From the NCBI RefSeq assembly GCF_012933365.1, contig NZ_JABBVZ010000006.1:1-64000 (forward strand): 64,000 nucleotides of DNA, in the 5' to 3' direction. This DNA comes from Sulfobacillus harzensis. GTDB lineage: Bacteria; Bacillota; Sulfobacillia; Sulfobacillales; Sulfobacillaceae. Numbering within the stretch: the first letter of the stretch is position 1; every line of letters begins with the position of its first letter. The notes under the pieces were generated by a model. It had not been told where the DNA came from. It was given only the letters and a program-made list of their open reading frames with translations, and ran no database searches. The position numbers and the translations under genes were made by a program. Positions 16,512 through 25,804 of the stretch are shown piece by piece.

Positions 16512-18839
16512 TCAGGGACTGGGGAAACCGGGCTGGCGGGCAACCATCCTTCCGTGACCTACGATCAGCGTGTCCCCCTGCCAGGCCACCGAGCCAAGCT
16601 CGAGGCGAAGAATTTCCGGACAATCCTCCACCAGCCGCGCCACCCGTAAAACCAGGTCGCGAAACACTGTTTGCTCGGTGTCGCGCAGATCGACGGGGAT
16701 GAGTCGGTCGGCATCTTGATCGGTGAGCGGCAAAAGCCGTATCCGACCCCGGATCCCTTGAGAACGCACCACAATCATGGGGCCGAAGAGATCATCGGGC
16801 AGGACCGATACGGCGAGCGAACTCTCGAGATTCTCGTTCAGCACCGGATTAATGCCCATGGCGCGAAGGACGGGCAAGAGCGACTCGCCCGCGAGCGACA
16901 CCTCTTTCTGGAGTCCCATTGCCTGCCGAATGAGATCGCGGGCGGTGATGCTGTCCGCACCGGACAAGTCCAAAATCCGGCCGATAGGCTGAGCCAGATA
17001 GCGGCTGTAGTCTAACACCCGGCGATAGGCCCGAAGCGCGGTCTCGGGGAAGGGAAACAGCGGCACGCGCCGTGGCCCGGCATTCAGAAAGCGGTCCCCC
17101 AGGGGGTCGGCCAGCATCACATTGGCAAAGACCGGTATGGGGTTAGCCGTCTGGGCAAAGTACCCCGTCAGGGTGTCCTCGATCCGCGCCAGCACCATCT
17201 CCGTCTCCGTGGAATTAACCGGTACGAACAACAGCATGAGTCCGTCTAAATCGGTCCGTTGCAAAGCCGATGCGATAGCCTCCTGATACGCGTCGGCCAA
17301 CCCGGAAAATCCCACGTCGGTGACGGCAACCAAATCTAAGCCCAGCGTATGCACCGCGTCCTCGGCCAAATGGGTGCCGGCGGCGCTATTGGTGACAAGC
17401 CCAATGCGGGGACCGCGCGGTCGGGGTTGACTCGTCAAGATCGCGGCGACATCAAAGAGTTCGTCCAAGGTGTCGGCGCGGATTATACCGGATTGGTGAA
17501 ACAAGGCGTCCACCGGTCCGTCTACCTCATCGGTGACCAAGCCCTCAATTTCCCGCGATGACGCCGTCCGAACGCTTTTGACGGCCAAGATGGGCTTCTG
17601 TCGCGCCAGACGCCGTGTGATGCGGGAAAACTTGGCGGGATTGCCGAACGATTCCATGTAGAGCATGATGGCATCCGTGTCGGGGTCATCCTCCCAGTAT
17701 TGCAGGAGATCGTTGACAGAGACATCCGATTTATTGCCTAGGCTCACGAAACTGGAAATGCCCAGTCCCAGTCTGTCAGCGTAATTCATGATGGCCACGC
17801 CTAGTGCCCCCGAGTGGCTAGCCACCGCCAAGCGGCCCGCACGAGGAAGGCGGGGGGCAAAGCTGGCATTCATCCTGAGTGCCGATTCGGTATTGACAAT
17901 TCCCATGGAGTTGGGGCCGATCAGGCGAATGCCCGCCTGGCGCAGCTTAGTGACAATGATTTGCTCCAGTTCGTGCCCGTCGGTGGTCTCGCCCAGTCCC
18001 GAGGTGGTTATGAGTACGCCCCCCACACCGGAATGAATGGCGTCGTTGATGACCGTCAGCAGGGAGGATGCCGGGACCACCAACAAGGCTAAGTCAACCG
18101 GCTCGGGGATGTCGGCGATGCGCGGGTAGGCATGTATGGAAAGCACCGATGCGGCCTCGCGGTTGACCGGATAGACCGTCCCTTGGAACCCCCCATCGAT
18201 GACATGGCGCAAAAGTTGGTGTCCAAGCCGCTCATCGTCGCGCGACGCCCCAACCACCGCAATGGTGCGCGGCCGAAAGAAGGGTTTTAAGGATGCGGCA
18301 GAGGCCAGTTTCTCGCGCACGGCAATGAGACTGCGCTGCCGGTCGGTTTGGATGAGCGGCAGCGTGAGTTCCAACATTCCATCCTTCCAGGCTTGGGTGA
18401 CGGCAAAGCCACTCGAGCGAAACACGCGCAGCATGCGGTGATTGTCATTCAAAACGAACGCCTTAAACTGCCGAAACCCTTCACGCCATGCCACTTCGGC
18501 AAGATGTTCCAGCAACAGCGTGCCGACGCCGCGCTGTTGCAGCCGATCATCAACAAAAAAGGCTACCTCAGCCGTATGTTCATCCAATCGGGCATAGTTG
18601 CCGATGGCCAACAGCGCATCGCCCCCATCGGCTACCAGCGCATAGGATTCCCCGGGCTGCACCCGCATCATGCGATCGAGTTCCCGATCGCTCACCTCCG
18701 CCACCACATGGAAGAACCGAAAGTACAAGCTATCCGGCGATGCTCGGCGAAATAAGTCGTAAAGCCGTGCTCGCTCGCTGTCGGTCAACTCTGGCGGACG
18801 CAGCTCTGCTACCCGCCCGTCCCGTAGAATAACGCGCAT
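16512..18839 (-). CDS. GNAT - acyl-CoA synthetase (NDP-forming) fusion, Pat-like protein acetyltransferase
   Basis: 775 residues. An N-terminal GNAT domain (about 1-165; VAFFVDDRLQQRGVGTLLLE binds acetyl-CoA) is followed by a CoA-binding Rossmann domain (about 185-310; TIAVVGASRDDERLGHQLL) and succinyl-CoA-synthetase-like domains (about 310-610; ASHSGALGVAIMNYADRLG). The C-terminal ATP-grasp region is only about 100 residues, well short of the usual 220 or so, so synthetase activity is doubtful. This is the Pat protein-lysine acetyltransferase architecture with GNAT at the N-terminus, as in actinobacterial Pat. ATG 18839 is favoured over GTG 18851, which sits on top of the GGAGG. It is divergent from acuC. 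Confidence 0.85.
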   Translation of the reverse strand: MRVILRDGRVAELRPPELTDSERARLYDLFRRASPDSLYFRFFHVVAEVSDRELDRMMRVQPGESYALVADGGDALLAIGNYARLDEHTAEVAFFVDDRLQQRGVGTLLLEHLAEVAWREGFRQFKAFVLNDNHRMLRVFRSSGFAVTQAWKDGMLELTLPLIQTDRQRSLIAVREKLASAASLKPFFRPRTIAVVGASRDDERLGHQLLRHVIDGGFQGTVYPVNREAASVLSIHAYPRIADIPEPVDLALLVVPASSLLTVINDAIHSGVGGVLITTSGLGETTDGHELEQIIVTKLRQAGIRLIGPNSMGIVNTESALRMNASFAPRLPRAGRLAVASHSGALGVAIMNYADRLGLGISSFVSLGNKSDVSVNDLLQYWEDDPDTDAIMLYMESFGNPAKFSRITRRLARQKPILAVKSVRTASSREIEGLVTDEVDGPVDALFHQSGIIRADTLDELFDVAAILTSQPRPRGPRIGLVTNSAAGTHLAEDAVHTLGLDLVAVTDVGFSGLADAYQEAIASALQRTDLDGLMLLFVPVNSTETEMVLARIEDTLTGYFAQTANPIPVFANVMLADPLGDRFLNAGPRRVPLFPFPETALRAYRRVLDYSRYLAQPIGRILDLSGADSITARDLIRQAMGLQKEVSLAGESLLPVLRAMGINPVLNENLESSLAVSVLPDDLFGPMIVVRSQGIRGRIRLLPLTDQDADRLIPVDLRDTEQTVFRDLVLRVARLVEDCPEILRLELGSVAWQGDTLIVGHGRMVARQPGFPSP

Positions 18840-18867
18840 AACCCCACTCACCTCCGTTCCTCCGTGC

Positions 18868-18873
18868 TACAAT
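18868..18873 (+). promoter_or_regulatory. Candidate -10 box for acuC
   Basis: TACAAT lies 40-45 bases before the first plausible acuC codons in a 34-46-base divergent gap. No convincing -35 is seen; it would fall inside the start of the divergent gene. Confidence 0.35.
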
Positions 18874-18885
18874 TATACAAACCTG

Positions 18886-20076
18886 GTGAGGGAGGGGTCA
18901 GTCGTTTCTGCTGTGTTTCTATATGACGATGCCTATCTCCAGTACCAGTTCAGTCCGGATCACCCTTTTAACCCAGTGCGCCTAAGTGCCACCCGCGATT
19001 TAGCAGAGAATTTCGGCCTGCTTTCGCCCGATGACGTGATCCCTCCCCGTCCCGCGACAATTGACGAGTTGGAACTGGCCCATTCCCCGCATTATGTGGA
19101 CCTAGTGCGGCGCATTAGTGTCACCGGGAAAAAGACGTACGGAATTGAGCGGCTTGGCTTGGGCACCGAGGACAACCCGGTGTTTCGCGGCATGCATGAG
19201 GCGGCAGCATTGGCGGCGGGCGGTACGCTGACCGCCGCGGAGAAAATTGTCGCCCAACAAACCTCACGGGCGCTGAATCTCGCCGGTGGTTTGCACCACG
19301 CCGGACATGGTCATGCAAGCGGTTTTTGCATCTATAACGATGTGGTGGCCGCGATTCGGTGGCTTCGCCGCGAGACGGGCTGGCGGGTGCTGTACGTCGA
19401 AACCGACGCGCACCACGGGGACGGCGTCCAAGATGCCTTTTATCGCGATCCCGAGGTGTTCTTTGTATCTCTTCATGAATCCGGTGCCTTTCTCTTCCCC
19501 GGAACCGGCCATGTGGATGAAATCGGCGAGGGGGCCGGTCTTGGCACCACCGTGAATGTCCCCTTGGCACCGGCTACAGACGACGCGTCATGGTTGGAAG
19601 CCTTTCAATCCGTGGTCCCCCGGGTGATGGAGCGCTTTCAGCCCGACATCGTCATTTCCCAGCATGGTTGCGACGGCCATTATTGGGATCCATTGGCTGA
19701 CATGTGCGCCACCACCACCTTTTATGCCGCCGTTCCGCGCCTTTTAAGCCAATGGGTGGATGCGTACGGCATCAACCGCTGGATTGCCGTGGGTGGTGGC
19801 GGCTATCAATCCCTGTCGGTGGTACCTCGTGTCTGGACGCTGCTTTGGGCCGCCGTCTCGCGGCAGGACTTGCAGGACCGGCCCATCAGCCCGGATTGGC
19901 TGGCTGCCTGGGAACCCCAATCGCCAAGCCGGTTGCCCCGACATCTTATGGACGAACCCGAACAATTCCCGCCGATTCGTGACCGCCAGCGCATGGTAAA
20001 GGCCAATCGGGATACCCTGGCCGCGTTGGCTCAACAGTTTCCAGAAATGCGGTTTGGCGTGTCCGGTAAAGCTTGA
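18886..20076 (+). CDS. acuC: Acetoin utilisation protein AcuC / class I HDAC-type deacetylase
   Basis: 396-residue zinc-dependent lysine deacetylase. AcuC in Bacillus reactivates acetyl-CoA synthetase by removing acetyl groups. Catalytic features: GGLHHAGHGHASGFCIYND with the His pair, ETDAHHGDGVQ with zinc ligands Asp and His (about 174-178), QHGCDGHYWDPLA with the third zinc ligand, and GGGGY near 305. The start is uncertain. GTG 18886 is given, but GTG 18913 directly before FLYDDAYLQY is possible, with GGGAGGGG upstream. Divergent from a Pat-like acetyltransferase, it completes a reversible acetylation pair. acs is not in the window. Confidence 0.9.
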   Translation: MREGSVVSAVFLYDDAYLQYQFSPDHPFNPVRLSATRDLAENFGLLSPDDVIPPRPATIDELELAHSPHYVDLVRRISVTGKKTYGIERLGLGTEDNPVFRGMHEAAALAAGGTLTAAEKIVAQQTSRALNLAGGLHHAGHGHASGFCIYNDVVAAIRWLRRETGWRVLYVETDAHHGDGVQDAFYRDPEVFFVSLHESGAFLFPGTGHVDEIGEGAGLGTTVNVPLAPATDDASWLEAFQSVVPRVMERFQPDIVISQHGCDGHYWDPLADMCATTTFYAAVPRLLSQWVDAYGINRWIAVGGGGYQSLSVVPRVWTLLWAAVSRQDLQDRPISPDWLAAWEPQSPSRLPRHLMDEPEQFPPIRDRQRMVKANRDTLAALAQQFPEMRFGVSGKA

Positions 20077-20109
20077 TACCATAAGTCGTAACGGTTGAGG
20101 AGGTGCGGG

Positions 20110-21831
20110 ATGGACCGGCTGCCCGTGATTGTGCAAAGTGACCGCACAATTTTATTGGAAGTGGAAAACCCTCGGTACGAAGAAGCGCGCGATGCGCTGG
20201 CCGGGTTTGCCGAACTGTTGAAAAGCCCTGAGCACATGCACACCTACCAATTAAGCGCGCTTTCGCTGTGGAACGCCATGGCCTCAGGCCTCCACGCGGC
20301 GGAGATTTTGGACGCCCTGGCGCGTTTGTCTCAATACCCGGTGCCGGATCCCGTGGCCCAATTTATCCACGACCAGGAAGTCCGATTCGGACGTCTGAAG
20401 CTGGTGCCGGCTCGCGATGGCGATGGACTCTGGCTTACGTCCGATGATGCCCTCGCGCTGACCCAAGTGGGTCGGACCAAATCTGTCATCCCATACTTGG
20501 ACGGTCCTCTCCACCCTGGCTACCGTGTTCGTCCAGAATTTCGCGGCCTCATCAAGCAGGCCTTAGCCAAGGCAGGCTGGCCGGTCGATGATGTCGCCGG
20601 CTACGAGCCGGGCGCGCCGCTCGGCTTTGACTTGGTGGAGTCCTTGCCCGACGGCCAGCCATTTACTTTGCGCCCCTATCAGGAGGCCGCAGTACGCAGC
20701 TTCTGGGGTCAAGGGCGCGTCGACCGCGGCAACGGCGTCGTGGTGTTGCCTTGCGGTGCGGGAAAAACGGTGGTGGGCCTCGGCGCCATGTGGATGGCCC
20801 AAACCCATACACTGATTTTGACCACCTCCACCGCTGCCCTCCACCAGTGGCAGCGGGAGTTGTTGGAAAAATCCACCCTCAGCGTGGATGAGGTCGGCGA
20901 GTACAGCGCCACCACCAAGACGATTCGACCCGTCACGGTAACCACCTATCAAATGCTAACCCACCGCCAGAAGGGAGAATTCCCGCATTTTCAGGCCTTG
21001 GACCAGCACCCCTGGGGACTCATCATTTATGACGAGGTGCATCTGCTCCCGGCCCCTATGTTCCGTCTTACCGCTAGCCTGCAGGCGCGGCGACGCCTAG
21101 GACTGACCGCCACCCTGATTCGCGAGGACGGGCGAGCAGAGGACGTCTTTGCCCTCATCGGCCCCAAGCGGTTTGACATGCCCTGGAAGGTTCTTGAGGA
21201 GCAGGGATGGATCGCCACCGCCAGTTGTCGAGAAATCCGCGTGGCCCTGCCGCAAGCGGCGCGGGAGCAGTATGCCGTCGCCGAGGACGCCGAGCGGGTT
21301 CGGATTGCCGCCGAAAATCCGGCCAAGATTCCGGTCGTGGATGCCTTGCTGGAGGAGCATCGAGAGGACCATGTGTTGGTCATTGGCCAGTATCTCGGCC
21401 AGTTGGAGCAGATGGCCCGTCATTTCAACGCCCCCTTAATCACGGGAAAGACGCCTAACCGTGAGCGTGAACGCCTGTATGAGGATTTTCGCAACGGCAT
21501 CATTACCCGGCTCTTCGTCTCGAAAGTGGGGAACTTTGCCATCGATCTGCCGGATGCCAACGTCGCCATTCAGATTAGCGGAACGTTCGGCAGTCGCCAA
21601 GAAGAGGCTCAGCGCCTCGGACGCATCCTCCGTCCCAAAGGCGAAGGAGTCATGGCGACCTTTTACAGCATTGTTTCCGAGGATACGAAAGAGCAGGAAT
21701 TTGCCCAAAAACGCCAGCTGTTTCTATGCGAGCAAGGCTATCGCTACGACATCGCCCATGCGGCCCCCGACGGGACTCCACGGGAGCGTTTGGCGCCTGT
21801 CATCCCCTTTCCTGCCGGAGGGCACGCATGA
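20110..21831 (+). CDS. XPB-family DNA helicase
   Basis: 573-residue superfamily 2 helicase of the bacterial XPB group (3'-5' DNA translocase; nucleotide excision repair and TFIIH in eukaryotes, role in bacteria unsettled). An N-terminal damage-recognition-like region (1-185) is followed by Walker A LPCGAGKTVVGL (about 214-225), the DEVH box at 308-311, motif III LGLTATLIREDGRAED and C-terminal RecA domain elements SKVGNFAIDLPDANVAIQIS and RQEEAQRLGRILRPK. ATG 20110 follows GAGGAGGTGCGGG. It overlaps the next gene as ATGA and starts 33 bases after acuC. Confidence 0.95.
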   Translation: MDRLPVIVQSDRTILLEVENPRYEEARDALAGFAELLKSPEHMHTYQLSALSLWNAMASGLHAAEILDALARLSQYPVPDPVAQFIHDQEVRFGRLKLVPARDGDGLWLTSDDALALTQVGRTKSVIPYLDGPLHPGYRVRPEFRGLIKQALAKAGWPVDDVAGYEPGAPLGFDLVESLPDGQPFTLRPYQEAAVRSFWGQGRVDRGNGVVVLPCGAGKTVVGLGAMWMAQTHTLILTTSTAALHQWQRELLEKSTLSVDEVGEYSATTKTIRPVTVTTYQMLTHRQKGEFPHFQALDQHPWGLIIYDEVHLLPAPMFRLTASLQARRRLGLTATLIREDGRAEDVFALIGPKRFDMPWKVLEEQGWIATASCREIRVALPQAAREQYAVAEDAERVRIAAENPAKIPVVDALLEEHREDHVLVIGQYLGQLEQMARHFNAPLITGKTPNRERERLYEDFRNGIITRLFVSKVGNFAIDLPDANVAIQISGTFGSRQEEAQRLGRILRPKGEGVMATFYSIVSEDTKEQEFAQKRQLFLCEQGYRYDIAHAAPDGTPRERLAPVIPFPAGGHA

Positions 21832-23588
21832 GCTCCCCTTGGGTTCGCTCCCTGAGCAGCATTTTGGCGCGTCTTAGCGAGCCGGAACAGCACGATCTAA
21901 CCACCCGCCTGGGTCTGAAGGGTCAACCGCTAGTCCAGGCGCTGCTCGACCCGGAACGGGTTTCCGCTGTGGTTCGGGGACTTTCAGAGGATGGACTGCA
22001 TGCGCTCAAAGTGTGGGTGGCGGAACGGGGATTTTGGCGCAACATTCCCCGCCAAAGCCGCTTGGCGGCCGGGGTGGATGAGCTGGCCGCCGCCGGACTG
22101 GTGTTTGAAACCAGGTATGGCCCGTATCAACGGTTTCTCATCATGCCATGGGAACTCATGGCGCGGGTTTTGCCGCTTCTCTGGGACATCCCTTGGGACA
22201 AGATTACCGTCCAGGCTGAAGCGCGTGTGAAGGTGCCGGCGCCAATTTGGAGCCCTTTTTGGCATGACGTGTTTCAAGTGCTGTCATTCGCCCGTGAAGA
22301 ACCGCTCTTACTGACCACCCAAGGGGATGTCTACCGCCGCCTGAAGACAAAAATGGAAAGGCGGATGTGGGATCGGGGCTCTCTGTTCCCGGCTGGTGTC
22401 ATGGTGGACTATCTCCTGTCCGCTTTGTACCGGCAGGGTCTTTTGGCGTCAGCCGACCACCCGTATCGCTACGTCGTCAACGAGGACGCAGCCGAACGCC
22501 TGTTTTCCCAAGATCCGGCCGCCCTCTTCAGCTGGCTGGCGGAGTTTGTCTTTGACCCCAACCGGAATTATTGGCCCGTGCTTTTATGGGTCTCGCTTTC
22601 GAGTCTGGTGCCCGACGATCGGGCGCTGGTGCGCTCCCAGGCCATTGAATGGTTGGCGACTTTAGGCATTGAAGGAATCAAGACCCCCTATCTCATCTCG
22701 CAAGGTCTCGGCGATTTACTGATCACCGACTTCTGGGAACCCGGTCCAAACTATACCGGTCGGCTCAGTGCCAGCGCACGGGCGGCACTGGAGGGACGCT
22801 TTGAGCAACCCCAGCCGGGAGAGAGTTTGGTGCAGCCGACGGGCGAGATTCTGGTGCCGCCGACCATCCCTTTGGCGGAACGGTGGAAGGTGGACGGACT
22901 GGCCAGCCGGGTTCGCTCCGACCGGGTCTCCACCTATCGCCTGGATCTCAATGCGGTCAAGCAAGGGATCCGCCGGGGTCTCGATGCTGCCCAACACCAG
23001 CGCCAGTTGGAGTCCATGACTCGAACGGGGCTTCCGAACAACGTCCAAATCAACCTCGAGGACTGGTATCGGGCCATTGGGCGTCACCGCCTTATGGAAG
23101 TCACGGTGGTGCATAGTTCCACGCCCGAGGATTCCCGCGATGTCGAGACCGTTCTTGGTCCAGAAGTGCTGGGACGACTTTCGCCAACCGACCTCATTAT
23201 CGGCTCCGATCGGGTGAAAGAGGTGCAAAAGAAGATGGAAAAGAGCGGGGTTCCCATCCTGCCCGAAGTGCTACGGCCTAGTCTGCCCGATGAGGACGAT
23301 TGGGTCGAGCACTATGAGGATCCCAGAGAGCGCTTTGAGGTACATCTGCCCCGAAATGAGGCCGCACCCAGCGGCCGCGAAACCAGCCTGAAGTCCCTAA
23401 TCCAAGCGTCTCAGAAAGCGGGTCGGCCGCTTACCCTCACCTTTCTGGCCGCTGGGGACAGCGCCCCCCGGACCGAACAGGTAATCCCCGTGGCTCTTGA
23501 ATCCCGCTGGATCCAAGCCTATGTCCTCAGAGAGCGGCGCTACGTGCTGATTGAATGGCAGCGCATCCTTAGCGCCGCGGAAGACTAG
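21828..23588 (+). CDS. Helicase_C_3 / XPB-Ssl2-like partner protein
   Basis: 586 residues. The N-terminal two thirds are helical winged-helix-like repeats. The block LVQPTGEILVPPTIPLAERW, DRVSTYRLDLNAVKQGI and TGLPNNVQINLEDWYRAIG (about 345-425) matches the Helicase_C_3 domain (PF13625) known from XPB/Ssl2-associated proteins. The C-terminus (about 520-586) resembles a WYL-like or OB-type beta domain. It has no helicase motifs. ATG 21828 overlaps the helicase stop (ATGA), so expression is coupled at near 1:1. I recall the same pairing in Mycobacterium (Rv0861c/Rv0862c). It is probably a regulatory or DNA-loading subunit of XPB. Confidence 0.8.
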   Translation: MSSPWVRSLSSILARLSEPEQHDLTTRLGLKGQPLVQALLDPERVSAVVRGLSEDGLHALKVWVAERGFWRNIPRQSRLAAGVDELAAAGLVFETRYGPYQRFLIMPWELMARVLPLLWDIPWDKITVQAEARVKVPAPIWSPFWHDVFQVLSFAREEPLLLTTQGDVYRRLKTKMERRMWDRGSLFPAGVMVDYLLSALYRQGLLASADHPYRYVVNEDAAERLFSQDPAALFSWLAEFVFDPNRNYWPVLLWVSLSSLVPDDRALVRSQAIEWLATLGIEGIKTPYLISQGLGDLLITDFWEPGPNYTGRLSASARAALEGRFEQPQPGESLVQPTGEILVPPTIPLAERWKVDGLASRVRSDRVSTYRLDLNAVKQGIRRGLDAAQHQRQLESMTRTGLPNNVQINLEDWYRAIGRHRLMEVTVVHSSTPEDSRDVETVLGPEVLGRLSPTDLIIGSDRVKEVQKKMEKSGVPILPEVLRPSLPDEDDWVEHYEDPRERFEVHLPRNEAAPSGRETSLKSLIQASQKAGRPLTLTFLAAGDSAPRTEQVIPVALESRWIQAYVLRERRYVLIEWQRILSAAED

Positions 23589-23660
23589 ACGCGTTCCGCA
23601 CAATCCCTGATACACTGAGGTAGGGATTCCCCATCGTACATTATCAACCAAGGAGGACCT

Positions 23661-25715
23661 ATGCAGCCACCGCAAGCTCCCAAACATCCGTACCAGCACC
23701 GATTACATAACGACGTCCGCAACGATGATTACTATTGGCTCCGGGACAAGGAGAACCCCGAAGTCATCGCTCACCTTGAGGCGGAGAATGCCTATTTTGA
23801 CAGCGTCATGGCTCCATTGCGTCCTTTCGAGGACACCCTATTTGACGAGATGCGCCATCGATTGCCGGACTCGGAAGAGACGCCAGCGGCTCAGTCGGGA
23901 CCCTTCTTCTATTACCGCCGCATCGAGCCCGACACGGAATATCCCCGTTACTTTCGACGTCGCGCGCAAAACCGCAGCGAACTAGCCAGTCAACCGGAAG
24001 AGCTATTGCTGGATGTCAATGCCCTGGCCAAAGAGGGACAGTTCACCCACGTCTCCACCGTGTTGATAAGCCCCAATCACCGCTATTTAGCCTACCTGGA
24101 GAACCACGACGGCACGGACCGATATACGATCCACATTAAGGATTTGTCGTCTGGCAATCTCATCGATGAGCCCATCCGGAATGTCTTCATCGGGGACAGT
24201 CTGGCCTGGGACAGCCGAAGCCAACACCTCTTCTATCTCACCGTCGACGCGAGCCAACGGCCTAGCTCCCTGCATCGGCATCGCTTGGGAACGTCAGCCC
24301 ACGAAGACGTCACCCTCTATCGGGAAGAGGACATCACCTTCAGCTTAAGCTTATCAACCTCGCTAAGCGGCCGGTATCTCTTTTTGAGCGCCGACACCAA
24401 CACCCAAAGTGAAGTGCGGTACCTGCCGGCAAACGATCCGGAAGCAAACTGGCAGGTGTTCCAACCGCGGCGGGCCGGCATCCGCTACCACCTGGAGCAT
24501 TGGCGAAATTTCTTGATCAATGTGACCAACGAGGGGGCGGAGAACTTTACCGTTAAAGCCGTCTCGGCCGACCATCCCGATCCGGCCAAGCAAGACGATC
24601 TGATTCCCTACGATTCCGGGCGCTACTTAGAGGACGTGCTTCCCTTCCATGACGCCCTCATTCTGGTTGGCCGCGAAGGCGGGCTCACACAAATCTGGCG
24701 CTATGATGGCGGATTGTTGGAGCGGCTCCAGTGGCAGTCTCCTCTCTACACGGTGACCCCCGGGCCGAATTTCGATTATCACGCACCAGAAGTGCTGATT
24801 CGGTTTCAGTCGCTCACCATCCCCAAACACGATTACGCTGTCCATCTTCGCACGGGGGAAAAGAGTCTGGTTTTGGAAGAGCCCGTCCGCAACTTCGATG
24901 CCTCTCAGTACATGGAGAAGCAAATTTGGGCCCGCGCTGAGGATGGCACCGCCATTCCCGTTTCTTTAGCAGCCACAAAGGAAACCTGGAACGCTGGACG
25001 TCCTGCCCCCTTAATTCTCTATGGCTATGGGTCCTATGGCGCCCCCTCCAATCCGACCTTTGACGCCACGCGCCTTCCCTTGCTGGATCGGGGCGCAATC
25101 TATGCCATTGCTCATGTCCGGGGCGGATCGGAAATGGGCTACAACTGGTACCTAGACGGAAAATTTCTCAAGAAACGCAACACCTTTACGGACTTCATCG
25201 CGGTGGCACAACATCTGATCGATCAGGACTATACCACCCCAAAGATGCTCGCCGCCCGGGGCCGGAGCGCCGGCGGGTTGTTGATGGGCGCCATTTTGAA
25301 TCTCCACCCCGAGCTGTTTCAAGTGGTGGTGGCCGGCGTTCCCTTCGTCGACGTGGTGACCACCATGCTGGATGCCAGCCTTCCACTCACCTCCCTGGAA
25401 TGGGACGAATGGGGCAACCCTGCCGATCCGGTCTATTACGAATACATGAAGTCATACAGCCCTTATGACAACGTGTCTTCCAAGCCCTATCCCCACATCA
25501 TGGTGTACACCGGGCTCAACGATCCACGGGTCGGGTATTTTGAACCGGCCAAGTGGGTGGCACGGCTTCGGGAATTGAAAACCGACAGCCATCAGTTAAT
25601 TTTGAAGACACATATGGGGGCAGGCCATGGAGGGTCTTCGGGCCGTTTTGCCCATCTAAAAGAATTAGCCGAGGAATACGCTTTCATCCTCGACAAATTG
25701 GGCATTTCTCATTAA
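23661..25715 (+). CDS. ptrB: Oligopeptidase B (S9A prolyl oligopeptidase family)
   Basis: 684-residue cytosolic serine peptidase that cuts small peptides after basic residues. An N-terminal beta-propeller (about 70-400) is followed by the alpha/beta-hydrolase domain. The nucleophile is Ser536 in GRSAGG, the charge relay Asp lies in GLNDPRVG and the His in MGAGHGG (about 656). HDYAVHLRTGEK and RGGSEMGYNWY are typical of oligopeptidase B, and the size equals E. coli PtrB (686). There is no signal peptide. AAGGAGG lies 6 bases before the ATG. It is monocistronic with a terminator. Confidence 0.93.
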   Translation: MQPPQAPKHPYQHRLHNDVRNDDYYWLRDKENPEVIAHLEAENAYFDSVMAPLRPFEDTLFDEMRHRLPDSEETPAAQSGPFFYYRRIEPDTEYPRYFRRRAQNRSELASQPEELLLDVNALAKEGQFTHVSTVLISPNHRYLAYLENHDGTDRYTIHIKDLSSGNLIDEPIRNVFIGDSLAWDSRSQHLFYLTVDASQRPSSLHRHRLGTSAHEDVTLYREEDITFSLSLSTSLSGRYLFLSADTNTQSEVRYLPANDPEANWQVFQPRRAGIRYHLEHWRNFLINVTNEGAENFTVKAVSADHPDPAKQDDLIPYDSGRYLEDVLPFHDALILVGREGGLTQIWRYDGGLLERLQWQSPLYTVTPGPNFDYHAPEVLIRFQSLTIPKHDYAVHLRTGEKSLVLEEPVRNFDASQYMEKQIWARAEDGTAIPVSLAATKETWNAGRPAPLILYGYGSYGAPSNPTFDATRLPLLDRGAIYAIAHVRGGSEMGYNWYLDGKFLKKRNTFTDFIAVAQHLIDQDYTTPKMLAARGRSAGGLLMGAILNLHPELFQVVVAGVPFVDVVTTMLDASLPLTSLEWDEWGNPADPVYYEYMKSYSPYDNVSSKPYPHIMVYTGLNDPRVGYFEPAKWVARLRELKTDSHQLILKTHMGAGHGGSSGRFAHLKELAEEYAFILDKLGISH

Positions 25716-25750
25716 CGGACGCAATGGCCGTTTGGGAACTGGAACCCCCG

Positions 25751-25792
25751 ACCCATGTATGGCATCACGCCAGGCATGGGTTTTCGTTTTTC
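25751..25792 (+). terminator. Terminator after ptrB
   Basis: ACCCATG (25751-25757) pairs with CATGGGT (25775-25781), with inner GGC/GCC, followed by TTTTCGTTTTTC. It also lies downstream of the convergent EAL gene. Confidence 0.85.
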
Positions 25793-25804
25793 TTGGCGGA
25801 TTGG

